From Pelomonas sp. V22 (GTDB taxonomy: Bacteria > Pseudomonadota > Gammaproteobacteria > Burkholderiales > Burkholderiaceae_C): a stretch of 64,000 nucleotides of DNA. The notes beneath the pieces were generated by a model. That model ran no database searches, was not told the origin of the DNA, and worked only from the letters and a program-made list of their open reading frames with translations. The DNA lies in assembly GCF_030014915.1 (NCBI RefSeq), contig NZ_JAGIXS010000001.1, positions 1,054,001 through 1,118,000 of the forward strand, given 5' to 3'. A program made the translations under genes and the position numbers. This document shows, one piece after another, positions 29,779 through 38,837 of the stretch (position 1 is its first letter; each line of letters starts with the position of its first letter).

Positions 29779-29793
29779 GCGGCGCGGCGCCCT
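29765..29793 (-). terminator. Probable tig terminator hairpin
   Basis: AGGGCGCCG / CGGCGCCCT stem beginning 23 bp after the tig stop on the minus strand. Only a T-poor tail (TTGTCATTT) follows, so termination may be partial. The distal arm is repeated by the 26-bp duplication. Confidence 0.55.
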
Positions 29794-29815
29794 GTTTGAT
29801 TCAGCCGGGGCTGGA

Positions 29816-31129
29816 TCAGTTACCAGCGGCCATCAATTCGTCGAAAGGCAGGGCCTTGTCGTTGATCTTGGCCTTGGCCAGCACGAAGTCGGTGACATTG
29901 TTTTCAACGACAACGGCTTCCACTTCGGCCAGACGCTCACGGTCGCTCAGGTACCAGCGAACGACGTCGGCAGGCTTCTCGTAGCTCTGTGCCAGCTCTT
30001 CGATGTGCGCTTGCAGTTGCTCCGGCTTGGCTTGCAGGTTGTTCGAACGAACCAGCTCACCGACCACCAGGCCCAGGCGCACGCGGCGCTCGGCTTGGGG
30101 CTTGAACAGCTCTTCAGGGATCGGCGCCTTGTCGGCATCCTTGACGCCGCGCTTCTTCAGGTCTTCGCGGGCGTTGGCGATCATGCGCTCGGTTTCGCTG
30201 GCGACCAGGGCGTTCGGCACGTCCAGCTCGGCCACCGACACCAGGGCTTCCATCACGGCAGCCTTGTTGCGGGCCAGTACGCGGAACTTCACTTCGCGCT
30301 CAAGGTTCTTCTTGATGTCGGCGCGCAGCGCTTCGATCGAGGCATCCTTGATGCCCAGGGCCTTGGCAAAGGCTTCGTTCACCTCGGGCAGGTGCTGGGC
30401 TTCGATCTTCTTGACCGTAACCAGGAAGTCGGCTTCCTTGCCGGCCACATCGGCGCTGTGGTAATCAGCCGGGAAGGGCAGCGGGAAGGTCTTGCTCTCG
30501 CCCGACTTCATGCCACGCACGGCCTTGTCGAAGGCCTCCAGCATCTGGCCTTCGCCGACCATGAACTGGAAAGCTTCGGCCTTGCCGCCGGCGAAGGGCT
30601 CGCCATCGATCTTGCCTTCGAAGTCCACCGTCACGCGGTCGCCTTCGACGACCACATCAGCCGCAGCACGCTGGGCGAAGGTGCGGCGCTGCTTGCGCAG
30701 GATCTCGACGGTCTTGTCGATGGCTTCGTCGCTGACTTCGCTGCTGACGCGCTCGACTTCAGCACCGGCCAGATCACCGATCTTGACTTCCGGATAGATC
30801 TCGAAGGTGGCGTCGAAAGCCATCTGGCCTTCGGGCGATTCATCCTTCTGGGCGATGCGGGGCACGCCAGCTACACGCAGCTTGGCTTCGTTGGCGGCGC
30901 TGGAGAAAGCCTCACCCAGCTTGTCATTCATGACTTCATACTGCACCGAGTAGCCGTAGCGCTGGGCCACGACGCTCATCGGCACCTTGCCGGGACGGAA
31001 GCCGTCAGCCTTGACGGTACGGGCCAGCTTCTTAAGACGGTTCTCGACTTCGCTGTTGATGTCAGCGGCCGCCAGCGTGAGCGTGATGCGGCGTTCGAGC
31101 TTTTCGAGGGTTTCGACGGTAACGGCCAT
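29816..31129 (-). CDS. tig: Trigger factor, ribosome-associated peptidyl-prolyl isomerase
   Basis: 437-residue three-domain chaperone. The ribosome-binding loop region is GFRPGKVPMSVVAQRYG, the FKBP-like PPIase domain spans about 155-245 (VEGDRVTVDFEGKIDGEPF, GVMKSG-type block MKSGESKTFPLPFP), and the helical C-terminal domain follows. It opens the tig-clpP-clpX-lon cluster on the minus strand, preceded by tRNA-Leu(TAG). Confidence 0.97.
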   Translation of the reverse strand: MAVTVETLEKLERRITLTLAAADINSEVENRLKKLARTVKADGFRPGKVPMSVVAQRYGYSVQYEVMNDKLGEAFSSAANEAKLRVAGVPRIAQKDESPEGQMAFDATFEIYPEVKIGDLAGAEVERVSSEVSDEAIDKTVEILRKQRRTFAQRAAADVVVEGDRVTVDFEGKIDGEPFAGGKAEAFQFMVGEGQMLEAFDKAVRGMKSGESKTFPLPFPADYHSADVAGKEADFLVTVKKIEAQHLPEVNEAFAKALGIKDASIEALRADIKKNLEREVKFRVLARNKAAVMEALVSVAELDVPNALVASETERMIANAREDLKKRGVKDADKAPIPEELFKPQAERRVRLGLVVGELVRSNNLQAKPEQLQAHIEELAQSYEKPADVVRWYLSDRERLAEVEAVVVENNVTDFVLAKAKINDKALPFDELMAAGN

Positions 31130-31152
31130 GTTGGACTCAATACAAAGTTAGC

Positions 31153-31239
31153 TGGTGCGCGGGGCCGGACTCGAACCGGCACGCCGGTGAAGGCGTCAGG
31201 ACCTAAACCTGGTGCGTCTACCAATTTCGCCACCCGCGC
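31153..31239 (-). tRNA. tRNA-Leu (anticodon TAG)
   Basis: 87 nt with CCA; acceptor GCGCGGG/CCCGCGC, loop TTTAGGT giving anticodon TAG, long variable arm. It is located 23 bp upstream of tig on the same strand, so tig may be co-transcribed with it. Confidence 0.97.
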
Positions 31240-31348
31240 GGCGTGGTCTCAGGCCTGCTTCCGGGGATCAGGAATCCGTCGGCAAGCCTGTGGCGATTCG
31301 GCAAACCGGCGATTGTAGCCGCTTCACCGAACCAAAAATCAGCACCCC

Positions 31349-34300
31349 TCAGATACGGGAGGGCTCGGTCGGGCGCTTCACCCGGAACCAGGCGGCATAC
31401 ATGGCCGGCAAGGCCAGCAGCGTGAGTGCCGTGGCGACGATCAGGCCGCCCATGATGGCCACCGCCATCGGCCCCCAGAACACCGAGCGTGACAGCGGCA
31501 CCATGGCCAGCACGGCCGCAGCGGCCGTCAGCACGATGGGGCGGAAACGCCGCACGGCCGACTCGGCAATGGCATTCCAGGCCGGCACGCCACGCTCGCG
31601 GTCCTGCTCGATCTGGTCGATCAGGATCACCGAGTTGCGCATGATCATGCCCATCAGCGCGATCACGCCCAGCATTGCCACGAAGCCGAACGGCCGGTTG
31701 AACAGCAGCAGCGCGAGCGAAACGCCTGCAATGCCCAGCGGCCCGGTGAGGTAGACCAGCATCGCCCGCGAGAAGCTCTGCAGTTGCAGCATCAACAGCG
31801 TGAACGTCACAAACAGCATCATCGGCACGCCGGCAAAGATGGACGACTGTCCCTTGCTGCTCTCCTCCACCGCGCCCGCCACCTCGATGTGATAACCGGC
31901 CGGCATCCTGGCCTGCAGCTTCTGCAGCTCGGGCCAGATCTGACCGGTCACGGTGGCCCCTTGCATGCCCTCGGCCACGTCGCCCTGAACGGTCACCGCA
32001 TAGCTGCGACCTTCGCGCCACAGCACGCCCGGCTCCCAGTCGAAGCCGACCTTGGCGATCTGGGTCAGCGGAATGGCTCGGCCGCTGGCCGTCGGCACAT
32101 AGGCATTCGCGATATCGGAGATGGCGTTGCGCTCCTCGGGCGGTTGGCGCAGCACGATGTCGATCAGGCGGTCGCCTTCACGGTACTGGCCGACCACCGA
32201 GCCCGACAACAGCGTGCGCGAGGCCTGCGCCAGGCCCTGGCTGGTCACACCCAGGGCCCGGGCCTTGTCCTGGTCGACCTCCAGCTTCAGCGCCTTGATC
32301 GACTCGTTCCAGTTGTCGTTGACGCCACGCATGTTCGGATTCGCACGCAGGATGGCCTTGGCCTGATCGGCCCAGGCGCGCACCGTCTTGACATCCTGGC
32401 CAAGCACGCGGAACTGCACCGGATAGGGCACAGGCGGGCCGTTGGGCAGCAGCTTGATGCGCGTACGCACGTCGGGGAACTCGGCGGCCAGCAGGGCCGG
32501 CAGCCGCTGGCGCAAAGCCTCGCGCTCCGGCAAGCCCTTGGGCAGCACGATGACCTGCGAGACATTGGATTGCGGGAACACCTGGTCCATGGGCAGGTAG
32601 AAGCGCGGCACGCCGCTGCCAACCCAGGTGGTCACCGAGGCCACGCTTGGCTCGCCCATCATGCGCGCCTCGAAACGCTTGGCCATCTGCTCGCTTTGCT
32701 GGAAGGTCGCGCCTTCGGGCAGCCACAGGTCCACGAGGATTTCCGGCCGGCTCGAGTCCGGGAAGAACTGCTGCTGCACCCGCGTCATGCCGAAGAGGCC
32801 CAACGCAAACACCAGCACCGTCATGCCTATGGTCTTCCAGCGGTGCTCCACGCACCAGGCCACCAGCTTGCGGAAGCGGTTGTAGAACGGCGTGTCGAAC
32901 AGCTCGTGCACCTGACCGTCCTTGGGCTTGTGCGTCTTCAGCAGGAGCGCCCCCAGATAGGGGACGAAGTAGACCGACACCACCCAGGAGATCACCAGCG
33001 CCGCCGCCGTCACGGCGAAGATGGCGAAGGTGTATTCACCCGTCATCGAGCGCGCCATGCCGATGGGCAGGAAGCCCACGGCCGTGATCAGGGTGCCGGT
33101 CAGCATGGGCATGGCTGTCGCGTCGTACGCGAACGTGGCCGCATGCATCTTGTCGTAGCCCTCCTCGAGCTTGCGCACCATCATCTCGACGGCAATGATG
33201 GCGTCGTCCACCAGCAGGCCCAGCGCAATGATCAGCGAGCCCAGCGAGATCTTGTGCAGGCCCACGCCCCAATAGAACATGGTGACAAAGGTGATCGCCA
33301 GCACCAGCGGGATGGTGATCGCGACCACCAGGCCCGGCCAGATGTCCACGCGCAGCGGCCGCGTGTGCAGGCCCAGCGAAATGAAGCTCACCGCCAGCAC
33401 AATGACCACGGCCTCGATCAGCACATGCACGAACTCGTTGACCGAGCGGGCCACGGCCTGCGGCTGGTCTTGCACCTGCTGCAGCTCGATGCCGGCCGGC
33501 AGATTGGCGCGGATCTGTTTGCCCGCCTTCTGCAGATTCTTGCCAAGCGTGATGATGTCTCCGCCCTTGCTCATCGAGATGCCGAGGGCAATCACTTCCT
33601 TGCCTTGATGGCGCACCTTGACCACTGGCGGATCCACGTACTCGCGCTTGACGGTGCCGATGTCACCGAGCTTGATCGTGCTGGCCGTGCCGGTGGCCGG
33701 ATTGATGCCGCGGATCGGGAATTCCTTCAGCGATTCCACCGAGGTCAGTTGCCCCGCCACGCGCACCTGCAGGTTGCTGCTGCCGGCATTGAGCACGCCG
33801 GCGCCCTCGACCGCGTTCTGCGCATTCAGCTGGCCGATCACCTGGTTCAGATCCAGGCCCAGCTCGGCGATGCGCTTGTGGGAGATTTCGATGAACAGCT
33901 TCTCGGGCTGCACGCCAAAGGTCTCGACCTTGGCCACGTCCTGCACCTTGAGCAGCTCGCTGCGCACCTTGTCGGCATGCTGGCGCAGCTCTTCGTGCGT
34001 GAAGCCTTCGGCCGAGAGCGCAAAGATCGAGCCGTAGACATCGCCAAACTCGTCGTTGAAGCCGGGGCCCAGCACGCCTTGCGGCAGCGTCTGGCGCATG
34101 TCGCCAATCTTCTTGCGCACCTGGTACCAGACCTCGGGCACCTCCTTGGGCGGCGAGTTGTCCTTCAGCTGGAAGATGGTCAGCGATTCACCGGGCTTGG
34201 TGTACGAGCGGATCTTGTCGGAGTACGGCACCTCCTGCAGGGTCTTCTCGATCTTGTCTGTCACCTGCTCGGCCATCTGCTGGGCGGTGGCGCCGGGCCA

Positions 34301-34489
34301 GAAGGCCTGCACCACCATCAGGCGGAAGGTGAACGGAGGGTCTTCATCCTGGCCGAGCTGGAAATAGGCGGCGAAGCCCATCACCATCAGCACGATCATC
34401 AGGTAGCGCGTCAGCGCCGGATGCTCGAGCGCCCAGCGCGAAACGTTGAAGTGCGAAGCGCCCGGAGCGCGGTTCGGAGTGCTGCTCAT
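31349..34489 (-). CDS. RND efflux pump inner-membrane permease (HAE-1 type)
   Basis: 1046-residue proton-driven exporter, 12 TM segments with two large periplasmic loops. The N-terminal GQDEDPPFTFRLMVVQAFWPG and the TM4 proton-relay region (LVDDAIIAVEMMVRKLEEG) are characteristic; the overall style is closest to MexK/TriC-like pumps. It begins 15 bp after the adaptor gene. No outer-membrane factor gene follows, so it must recruit a TolC-like protein encoded elsewhere. Substrates are probably hydrophobic compounds (inference). Confidence 0.93.
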   Translation of the reverse strand: MSSTPNRAPGASHFNVSRWALEHPALTRYLMIVLMVMGFAAYFQLGQDEDPPFTFRLMVVQAFWPGATAQQMAEQVTDKIEKTLQEVPYSDKIRSYTKPGESLTIFQLKDNSPPKEVPEVWYQVRKKIGDMRQTLPQGVLGPGFNDEFGDVYGSIFALSAEGFTHEELRQHADKVRSELLKVQDVAKVETFGVQPEKLFIEISHKRIAELGLDLNQVIGQLNAQNAVEGAGVLNAGSSNLQVRVAGQLTSVESLKEFPIRGINPATGTASTIKLGDIGTVKREYVDPPVVKVRHQGKEVIALGISMSKGGDIITLGKNLQKAGKQIRANLPAGIELQQVQDQPQAVARSVNEFVHVLIEAVVIVLAVSFISLGLHTRPLRVDIWPGLVVAITIPLVLAITFVTMFYWGVGLHKISLGSLIIALGLLVDDAIIAVEMMVRKLEEGYDKMHAATFAYDATAMPMLTGTLITAVGFLPIGMARSMTGEYTFAIFAVTAAALVISWVVSVYFVPYLGALLLKTHKPKDGQVHELFDTPFYNRFRKLVAWCVEHRWKTIGMTVLVFALGLFGMTRVQQQFFPDSSRPEILVDLWLPEGATFQQSEQMAKRFEARMMGEPSVASVTTWVGSGVPRFYLPMDQVFPQSNVSQVIVLPKGLPEREALRQRLPALLAAEFPDVRTRIKLLPNGPPVPYPVQFRVLGQDVKTVRAWADQAKAILRANPNMRGVNDNWNESIKALKLEVDQDKARALGVTSQGLAQASRTLLSGSVVGQYREGDRLIDIVLRQPPEERNAISDIANAYVPTASGRAIPLTQIAKVGFDWEPGVLWREGRSYAVTVQGDVAEGMQGATVTGQIWPELQKLQARMPAGYHIEVAGAVEESSKGQSSIFAGVPMMLFVTFTLLMLQLQSFSRAMLVYLTGPLGIAGVSLALLLFNRPFGFVAMLGVIALMGMIMRNSVILIDQIEQDRERGVPAWNAIAESAVRRFRPIVLTAAAAVLAMVPLSRSVFWGPMAVAIMGGLIVATALTLLALPAMYAAWFRVKRPTEPSRI

Positions 34490-34504
34490 GCCTGGGCTCT
34501 CCGA

Positions 34505-35650
34505 TCAGCGCGAAGCTGCGGCAGACGCCGATGGAGCTGGCAGGGCGGCAGGCAGGGCGGCCGGCTTGCCTGGCGCTTCATAGCGACGCACCTTCTGGCC
34601 CGGCGTCAACACATGCACGCCGGCAATCACCACCTCCTGGCCGGTGCTGAGCCCGCTGGCGATCACCACCTCGTTGCCGTCCACGCCACCCACCTGCACC
34701 GGCTGCGGCTTGACCGTCATCGTGGCTGCATCGAGCAGCCAGACACTGGTCTTGCCCTGCTGCTCCAGCACGGCCGAAAGCGGCAGCTTGATGATGTTGG
34801 TGGTGCGCGGCAGCTCCAGCAGCACCGTAGCCGTCTGTCCCAGCTTCAGGCCACTGTCGCGGCCGGCGTCGGCCTTGAACAGGAAGGTGCGCGTGACCGG
34901 ATCGGCCGCCGCCGACACCTCGCGCAGCGTCAGCGCCTGGCTGGCCTGACCTTCGCCCCATTGGCGCACCTTGAGGGCTCCGACCTGGCTGGCCGCAGCA
35001 CGCAGCAGGGCCAGCTTGTCTTCGGGCACCGCGAACACCACGTCACGCGGCCCGTCCTCGGCCACACGCACAATGGGCGTGCCGGCGCCGACCACCATGC
35101 CAGGCTCGGCATCGACGCCCGTGACCACTCCTGCGTGATCAGCCACCAGCTGCGCATAGCCGGCCTGATTGCCCTGTACGCCGGCCTGGGCCTTGGCCTG
35201 GTCAAGCTGGGCCTGGGCGGCCTTGAAGGCGGTGTCGCGGCGCTCCAGCTCGGCAGCGCTGATGAAGCCCTGGTCGCGCAATTCCATGAAGCGCTTCAGC
35301 TCCGCGCCGAGTTGGTCTCGGTTGGCGCGGGCGGCCAGCACGGCGGCCTTGGCGGCGTCCTGGGCCAGTACCAGGTCTTGCGCGTCGATCTGGGCCAGCA
35401 CCTGGCCGGGCCGCACCGCATCCCCCACATTGACCTTGCGGCTCAGCAGCTTGCCGCCCACCCGGAAGGACAGGCGCGACTCGGTCCTCGCCTTCACCTC
35501 GCCGGCGAACTCCAGCACCATGCCGGCGCTGCCGCTGTCCAGCTTCTGAGTCCGCACCGAACGCTCGGGCTCGGGGGCAGCCGCCTGCTTGCTGCAGGCC
35601 GCCAAGACGGTCAGGGCGAGCAGGACGAGGGCAGTTCGAACTTTGGGCAT
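34505..35650 (-). CDS. RND efflux periplasmic adaptor lipoprotein (membrane fusion protein)
   Basis: 381-residue adaptor with a lipoprotein signal peptide (lipobox LAAC at about residue 19). The split lipoyl motif (GGKLLSRKVNVGDAVRPGQ and GVVTGVDAEPGMVVGAGTP) flanks an alpha-helical hairpin, followed by beta-barrel and membrane-proximal domains (NIIKLPLSAVLEQQGKTSVW). Start ATG 35650 has a GAGG five bases upstream. First gene of the adaptor-permease operon, under the promoter/operator at 35718-35763. Confidence 0.93.
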   Translation of the reverse strand: MPKVRTALVLLALTVLAACSKQAAAPEPERSVRTQKLDSGSAGMVLEFAGEVKARTESRLSFRVGGKLLSRKVNVGDAVRPGQVLAQIDAQDLVLAQDAAKAAVLAARANRDQLGAELKRFMELRDQGFISAAELERRDTAFKAAQAQLDQAKAQAGVQGNQAGYAQLVADHAGVVTGVDAEPGMVVGAGTPIVRVAEDGPRDVVFAVPEDKLALLRAAASQVGALKVRQWGEGQASQALTLREVSAAADPVTRTFLFKADAGRDSGLKLGQTATVLLELPRTTNIIKLPLSAVLEQQGKTSVWLLDAATMTVKPQPVQVGGVDGNEVVIASGLSTGQEVVIAGVHVLTPGQKVRRYEAPGKPAALPAALPAPSASAAASR

Positions 35651-35717
35651 GAGAACCTCGTGAATCGCGGGCTCGGCATGCCCGAGCCCATGCCCGCTGC
35701 AGTCCGCCCCGCAGTAA

Positions 35718-35733
35718 CTGACTAATTGGTCAG
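35718..35733 (-). promoter_or_regulatory. TetR-type operator of the efflux operon
   Basis: CTGACTAATTGGTCAG, a 16-bp near-perfect palindrome (14 of 16 positions) located just downstream of the -10 and overlapping the predicted start point. This is the typical TetR/AcrR repression geometry. No tetR gene lies in the window near it. Confidence 0.65.
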
Positions 35734-35734
35734 T

Positions 35735-35763
35735 AATGTATGCAGCGCCCACACCACTGTCAA
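35735..35763 (-). promoter_or_regulatory. Strong sigma-70 promoter of the efflux operon
   Basis: Consensus TTGACA (35758-35763), exactly 17 bp spacer, TACATT (35735-35740), reading toward the adaptor gene. Confidence 0.8.
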
Positions 35764-35815
35764 ACCCGCCGAAGGGGGCGCCAGCGACAACTCGGCGTTC
35801 GCAAATGCACACACA

Positions 35816-36679
35816 ATGCCGCTCGTGAGCATAGAGCACTACGAAAACTTTCCTGTTGCTTCCTGGCTGTGTCCACCGCCCTTGCGGCCGGCCGTTGCCG
35901 CCATTTACTGGTTCGCGCGCACGGCCGACGACCTGGCCGACGAAGGCGATGCCAGCGCCTCAGAACGCATGCAGGACCTGCGGGACTACCGGGCCGATCT
36001 TTACGCCATGGCCGCCGGCCAGGCTCGGTCAGCGCGCTGGGCCGGCGTGTTCGCAGCCCTCGCGCCGATCTATCGTCAGCACGCCCTGCCACTGCAGTTG
36101 CTCGACGACCTGCTCGATGCCTTCATGCAGGACCTGCACAAGACCCGCTATGCCGACCGGCTGGAACTGCTGGACTATTGCCGGCGCTCGGCCAATCCGG
36201 TCGGCCGCCTGCTCTTGCATCTGTACGGCATCAACGATGCCGAGGCGCTGCGCCGCTCCGACGCGATCTGCACCAGCCTGCAGCTGATCAACTTCTGGCA
36301 GGACCCGAGCCGCGACATACCGAACGGCCGCTGCTATGCGCCGGCCGGCGACCTGGCGCGGCAAGGCATGAACACCGAAGACTGGCTGCGAGGCCAGGAT
36401 TCAGCGGACAGCCGTGCGGTGCTGGCCGAGCTCTGCAGTTGGGCGCGCGAGCTGATGGAGGCCGGCGCGCCGCTGGTCCACCAGATCCCCGGCCGCGCCG
36501 GCTGGGAGCTGCGGCTGGTGGTTCAGGGCGGCCTCAGGATTCTTGAGAAAATCGCCGCCATGGATTTCGCCACCTTGCAGCAGCGCCCTGCCCTGCGCTC
36601 CCTCGACAGCCTGCCCATGCTCTGGCGCGCCCTGCGCATGCGACGGCCGCAAAGCCTCCTGCTGGAGGCCCGTTCTTGA
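35816..36679 (+). CDS. hpnC: Hydroxysqualene synthase HpnC
   Basis: 287-residue member of the squalene/phytoene synthase fold. In the HpnCDE pathway it converts presqualene diphosphate to hydroxysqualene. The aspartate-rich motifs are FARTADDLADEGD and SLQLINFWQDPSRDI, and the N-terminal HYENFPVASWL is typical of HpnC. The start is ATG 35816; GTG 35825 is an alternative. It is coupled to hpnD through a TTGA overlap. Confidence 0.93.
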   Translation: MPLVSIEHYENFPVASWLCPPPLRPAVAAIYWFARTADDLADEGDASASERMQDLRDYRADLYAMAAGQARSARWAGVFAALAPIYRQHALPLQLLDDLLDAFMQDLHKTRYADRLELLDYCRRSANPVGRLLLHLYGINDAEALRRSDAICTSLQLINFWQDPSRDIPNGRCYAPAGDLARQGMNTEDWLRGQDSADSRAVLAELCSWARELMEAGAPLVHQIPGRAGWELRLVVQGGLRILEKIAAMDFATLQQRPALRSLDSLPMLWRALRMRRPQSLLLEARS

Positions 36680-37524
36680 CCCCCGAGCAATATGTGCAGG
36701 ACAAGGCGGCCAAGAGCGGCTCGAGCTTCTACTACGCCTTCCTCTTTCTACCGCCGCCGCGCCGCGCCGCCATCACCGCCTTCTACGCCTTCTGCCGCGA
36801 GGTCGACGACGTGGTGGATGAAACCCAGGACGCCGGCGTCGCCGCCACCAAGCTCGCGTGGTGGCGCAAGGAAGCGGCCAGCGCCTTCGCCGGACAGCCC
36901 CAGCATCCGGTGATGAAGGCCTTGATGCCACATTGCGGGCCCTTCGATATCCGTCTCGAGCACCTGACCGCCGTGATCGAAGGCTGCCAGATGGACCTGG
37001 ACCAGACCCGCTACCTCGATTACCCCGGCCTGCAGCGCTATTGCCACCTGGTGGCCGGCGTGGTGGGCGAGGTGGCCGCGCGCATCTTTGGCCAGCAAGA
37101 TGCCCAGACCACGGCCTACGCCCACAAGCTCGGCCAGGCCATGCAGCTGACCAACATCATCCGCGACGTCGGCGACGACGCGCGCCGCGGCCGCATCTAC
37201 CTCCCGGTCAGCGAGCTGCAACAGTTCGACGTGAAGGCGCACGAGATCCTCAAGCGCGAGCGTCCCTGGGGTTACAGCGAGCGCTTCACGGCGCTGATGA
37301 AGTTCCAGGCCGAGCGCGCGCACCGCTTGTACGACGAGGCCTTCGCCCTGCTGCCGGAAGCCGACCGAAAGCCGCAAAAGCCCGGCCTGATGATGGCCAA
37401 TATCTACCGCGCCCTGCTGCGCGAGATCGAGGCCGAGCACTTCCAGGTGCTGCACCAGCGCATCTCGCTGACACCGCTGCGCAAGCTGTGGATCGCGATG
37501 CTCACCAACTGGCGCGGCCGCTGA
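36676..37524 (+). CDS. hpnD: Presqualene diphosphate synthase HpnD
   Basis: 282-residue enzyme condensing two farnesyl diphosphates to presqualene diphosphate. Motifs: FCREVDDVVDE and QLTNIIRDVGDDARRGRIY. It uses a TTG start overlapping the hpnC stop in TTGA, supported by GGAGG seven bases upstream and the family N-terminus TPEQYVQDKAAKSGSSFYYA. Its stop overlaps the hpnE ATG in TGATG. Confidence 0.94.
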   Translation: MTPEQYVQDKAAKSGSSFYYAFLFLPPPRRAAITAFYAFCREVDDVVDETQDAGVAATKLAWWRKEAASAFAGQPQHPVMKALMPHCGPFDIRLEHLTAVIEGCQMDLDQTRYLDYPGLQRYCHLVAGVVGEVAARIFGQQDAQTTAYAHKLGQAMQLTNIIRDVGDDARRGRIYLPVSELQQFDVKAHEILKRERPWGYSERFTALMKFQAERAHRLYDEAFALLPEADRKPQKPGLMMANIYRALLREIEAEHFQVLHQRISLTPLRKLWIAMLTNWRGR

Positions 37525-38837
37525 TGCAGCCGGCGTGCCGGGTGGCCGTCATCGGCGGCGGCTGGGCGGGCCTGGCTGCGGCGGTGCGGGCCACCGAATC
37601 GGGGGCACAGGTCACGCTGTTCGAGATGGCCGCGCAACTGGGCGGCCGAGCCCGCAGCGTCAGCGAAGAGCTGCCGCTGCTCGACAACGGCCAGCACATC
37701 CTGATCGGTGCCTACCGCGACACGCTGGCCCTGATGCGCCGCGTTGGCGCCGATCCCGATCAGTTGCTGCTGCGCACGCCGCTGCGCCTGCGCTATCCCG
37801 ATCACGAAGGCCTGCGCCTGCCGGGCGGCCAACCCTTGATTTCCTTCCTGCGCGGCGTGCTGAGCTACCGGCGCTGGCCTTGGCCAGCGCGGCTTGCCCT
37901 GCTGGCCCGCAGCACGGCCTGGCTGCTCCAGGGCTTTCGATGTGCGCCCCGTCTCAGCGTGGCCGAGCTCTGCACCGGCCTGCCGCGCCCGGTGCTGCAA
38001 GACCTGGTAGAGCCGCTGTGCGTGGCCGCTCTCAACACGCCGGCCGATAGAGCCAGCGCCCAGGTCTTTCTACGCGTGCTGAAGGACGCGCTGTTCAGCG
38101 GGCCCGGGTCGGCCGACCTGCTGCTGCCACGCCGGCCACTCGGCGATTTGCTGCCTGCACCGGCAGCCCGCTGGTTGCAGGCACAGGGCGCCAGCCTGCG
38201 TCTGGGCCAGCGCGTCCAGGCACTGATGGATCTTGGCGAGGGCCGCTGGCAAGTCGATGGCGAGGACTTCGATGCGGTGCTGCTGGCCTGCCCGCCGAAC
38301 GAGGCAGCCCGCCTCACCGAGGCCATCGCGCCGGGCTGGGCCGTGCAGGCGCGCGGCCTGCGCTACGAGCCCATCATCACCGTCTACCTGCGCCGACTCG
38401 GCAGCCGCCTGCCCGCGCCCATGGTCGCCTTGAAGGAGTCGGCCGAGGCCCCGGCTCAGTTCGCCTTCGACCAGGGCCAGCTGAGCGGCCAGCCGGGGCT
38501 GTTTGCCTTCGTCATCAGTGGCGCCGAGGCCTGGGTCAATGCCGGCCTCGCGGCGACCGGCGACGCCGTGGAAGCCCAGGCCCGCGCGGCGCTCGGTTGG
38601 CAGGGCCCCATCGGGCGCGTCCGCGTGCTGGCCGAGAAGCGCGCCACCTTTGCCTGCACGCCCGGGCTGATCCGGCCGGGCATGCAAATCGCTCCCGGCT
38701 TGCTGGCGGTCGGCGACTACGTGGCCGGCCCCTACCCGGCCACGCTGGAAGGCGCTGTCCGCGCCGGCCTCGCGGCTGCCGATGTGGTCATTTCGCCATG
38801 TAAAACGGGCAGGAAATCGACCACAATCACGGCATGA
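37524..38837 (+). CDS. hpnE: Hydroxysqualene dehydroxylase HpnE
   Basis: 437-residue FAD-dependent amine-oxidase-like enzyme that reduces hydroxysqualene to squalene. N-terminal dinucleotide-binding VAVIGGGWAGLAAAV with the downstream Arg in GGRARSV, a QHILIGAYRDTLALMRRVG stretch and the C-terminal FAD motif LLAVGDYVAGPYPATLEGAV. It completes hpnCDE. No squalene-hopene cyclase is in the window. The stop overlaps the next gene in ATGA. Confidence 0.93.
   Translation: MQPACRVAVIGGGWAGLAAAVRATESGAQVTLFEMAAQLGGRARSVSEELPLLDNGQHILIGAYRDTLALMRRVGADPDQLLLRTPLRLRYPDHEGLRLPGGQPLISFLRGVLSYRRWPWPARLALLARSTAWLLQGFRCAPRLSVAELCTGLPRPVLQDLVEPLCVAALNTPADRASAQVFLRVLKDALFSGPGSADLLLPRRPLGDLLPAPAARWLQAQGASLRLGQRVQALMDLGEGRWQVDGEDFDAVLLACPPNEAARLTEAIAPGWAVQARGLRYEPIITVYLRRLGSRLPAPMVALKESAEAPAQFAFDQGQLSGQPGLFAFVISGAEAWVNAGLAATGDAVEAQARAALGWQGPIGRVRVLAEKRATFACTPGLIRPGMQIAPGLLAVGDYVAGPYPATLEGAVRAGLAAADVVISPCKTGRKSTTITA

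Noticed and set aside
31349-34489. Calling the RND permease HpnN (hopanoid transporter) because hpnCDE is adjacent
   Set aside because: It is divergently transcribed, has a drug-efflux style adaptor lipoprotein and TetR-type operator, and its N-terminal sequence fits HAE-1 pumps.
31784-35725. A very long open frame (over 1300 codons) on the plus strand opposite the efflux genes
   Set aside because: It mirrors the pump and adaptor in a GC-rich codon register; its translation is His/Arg/Leu-rich low-complexity with no domain, while the minus strand gives complete RND and MFP proteins.
37524-38837. Carotenoid desaturase (CrtI) instead of HpnE
   Set aside because: Order and overlaps with hpnC and hpnD, the shorter length and the GGGWAGLAAAV/GDYVAGPYPATLEGA motifs fit HpnE; no other carotenoid genes are present.
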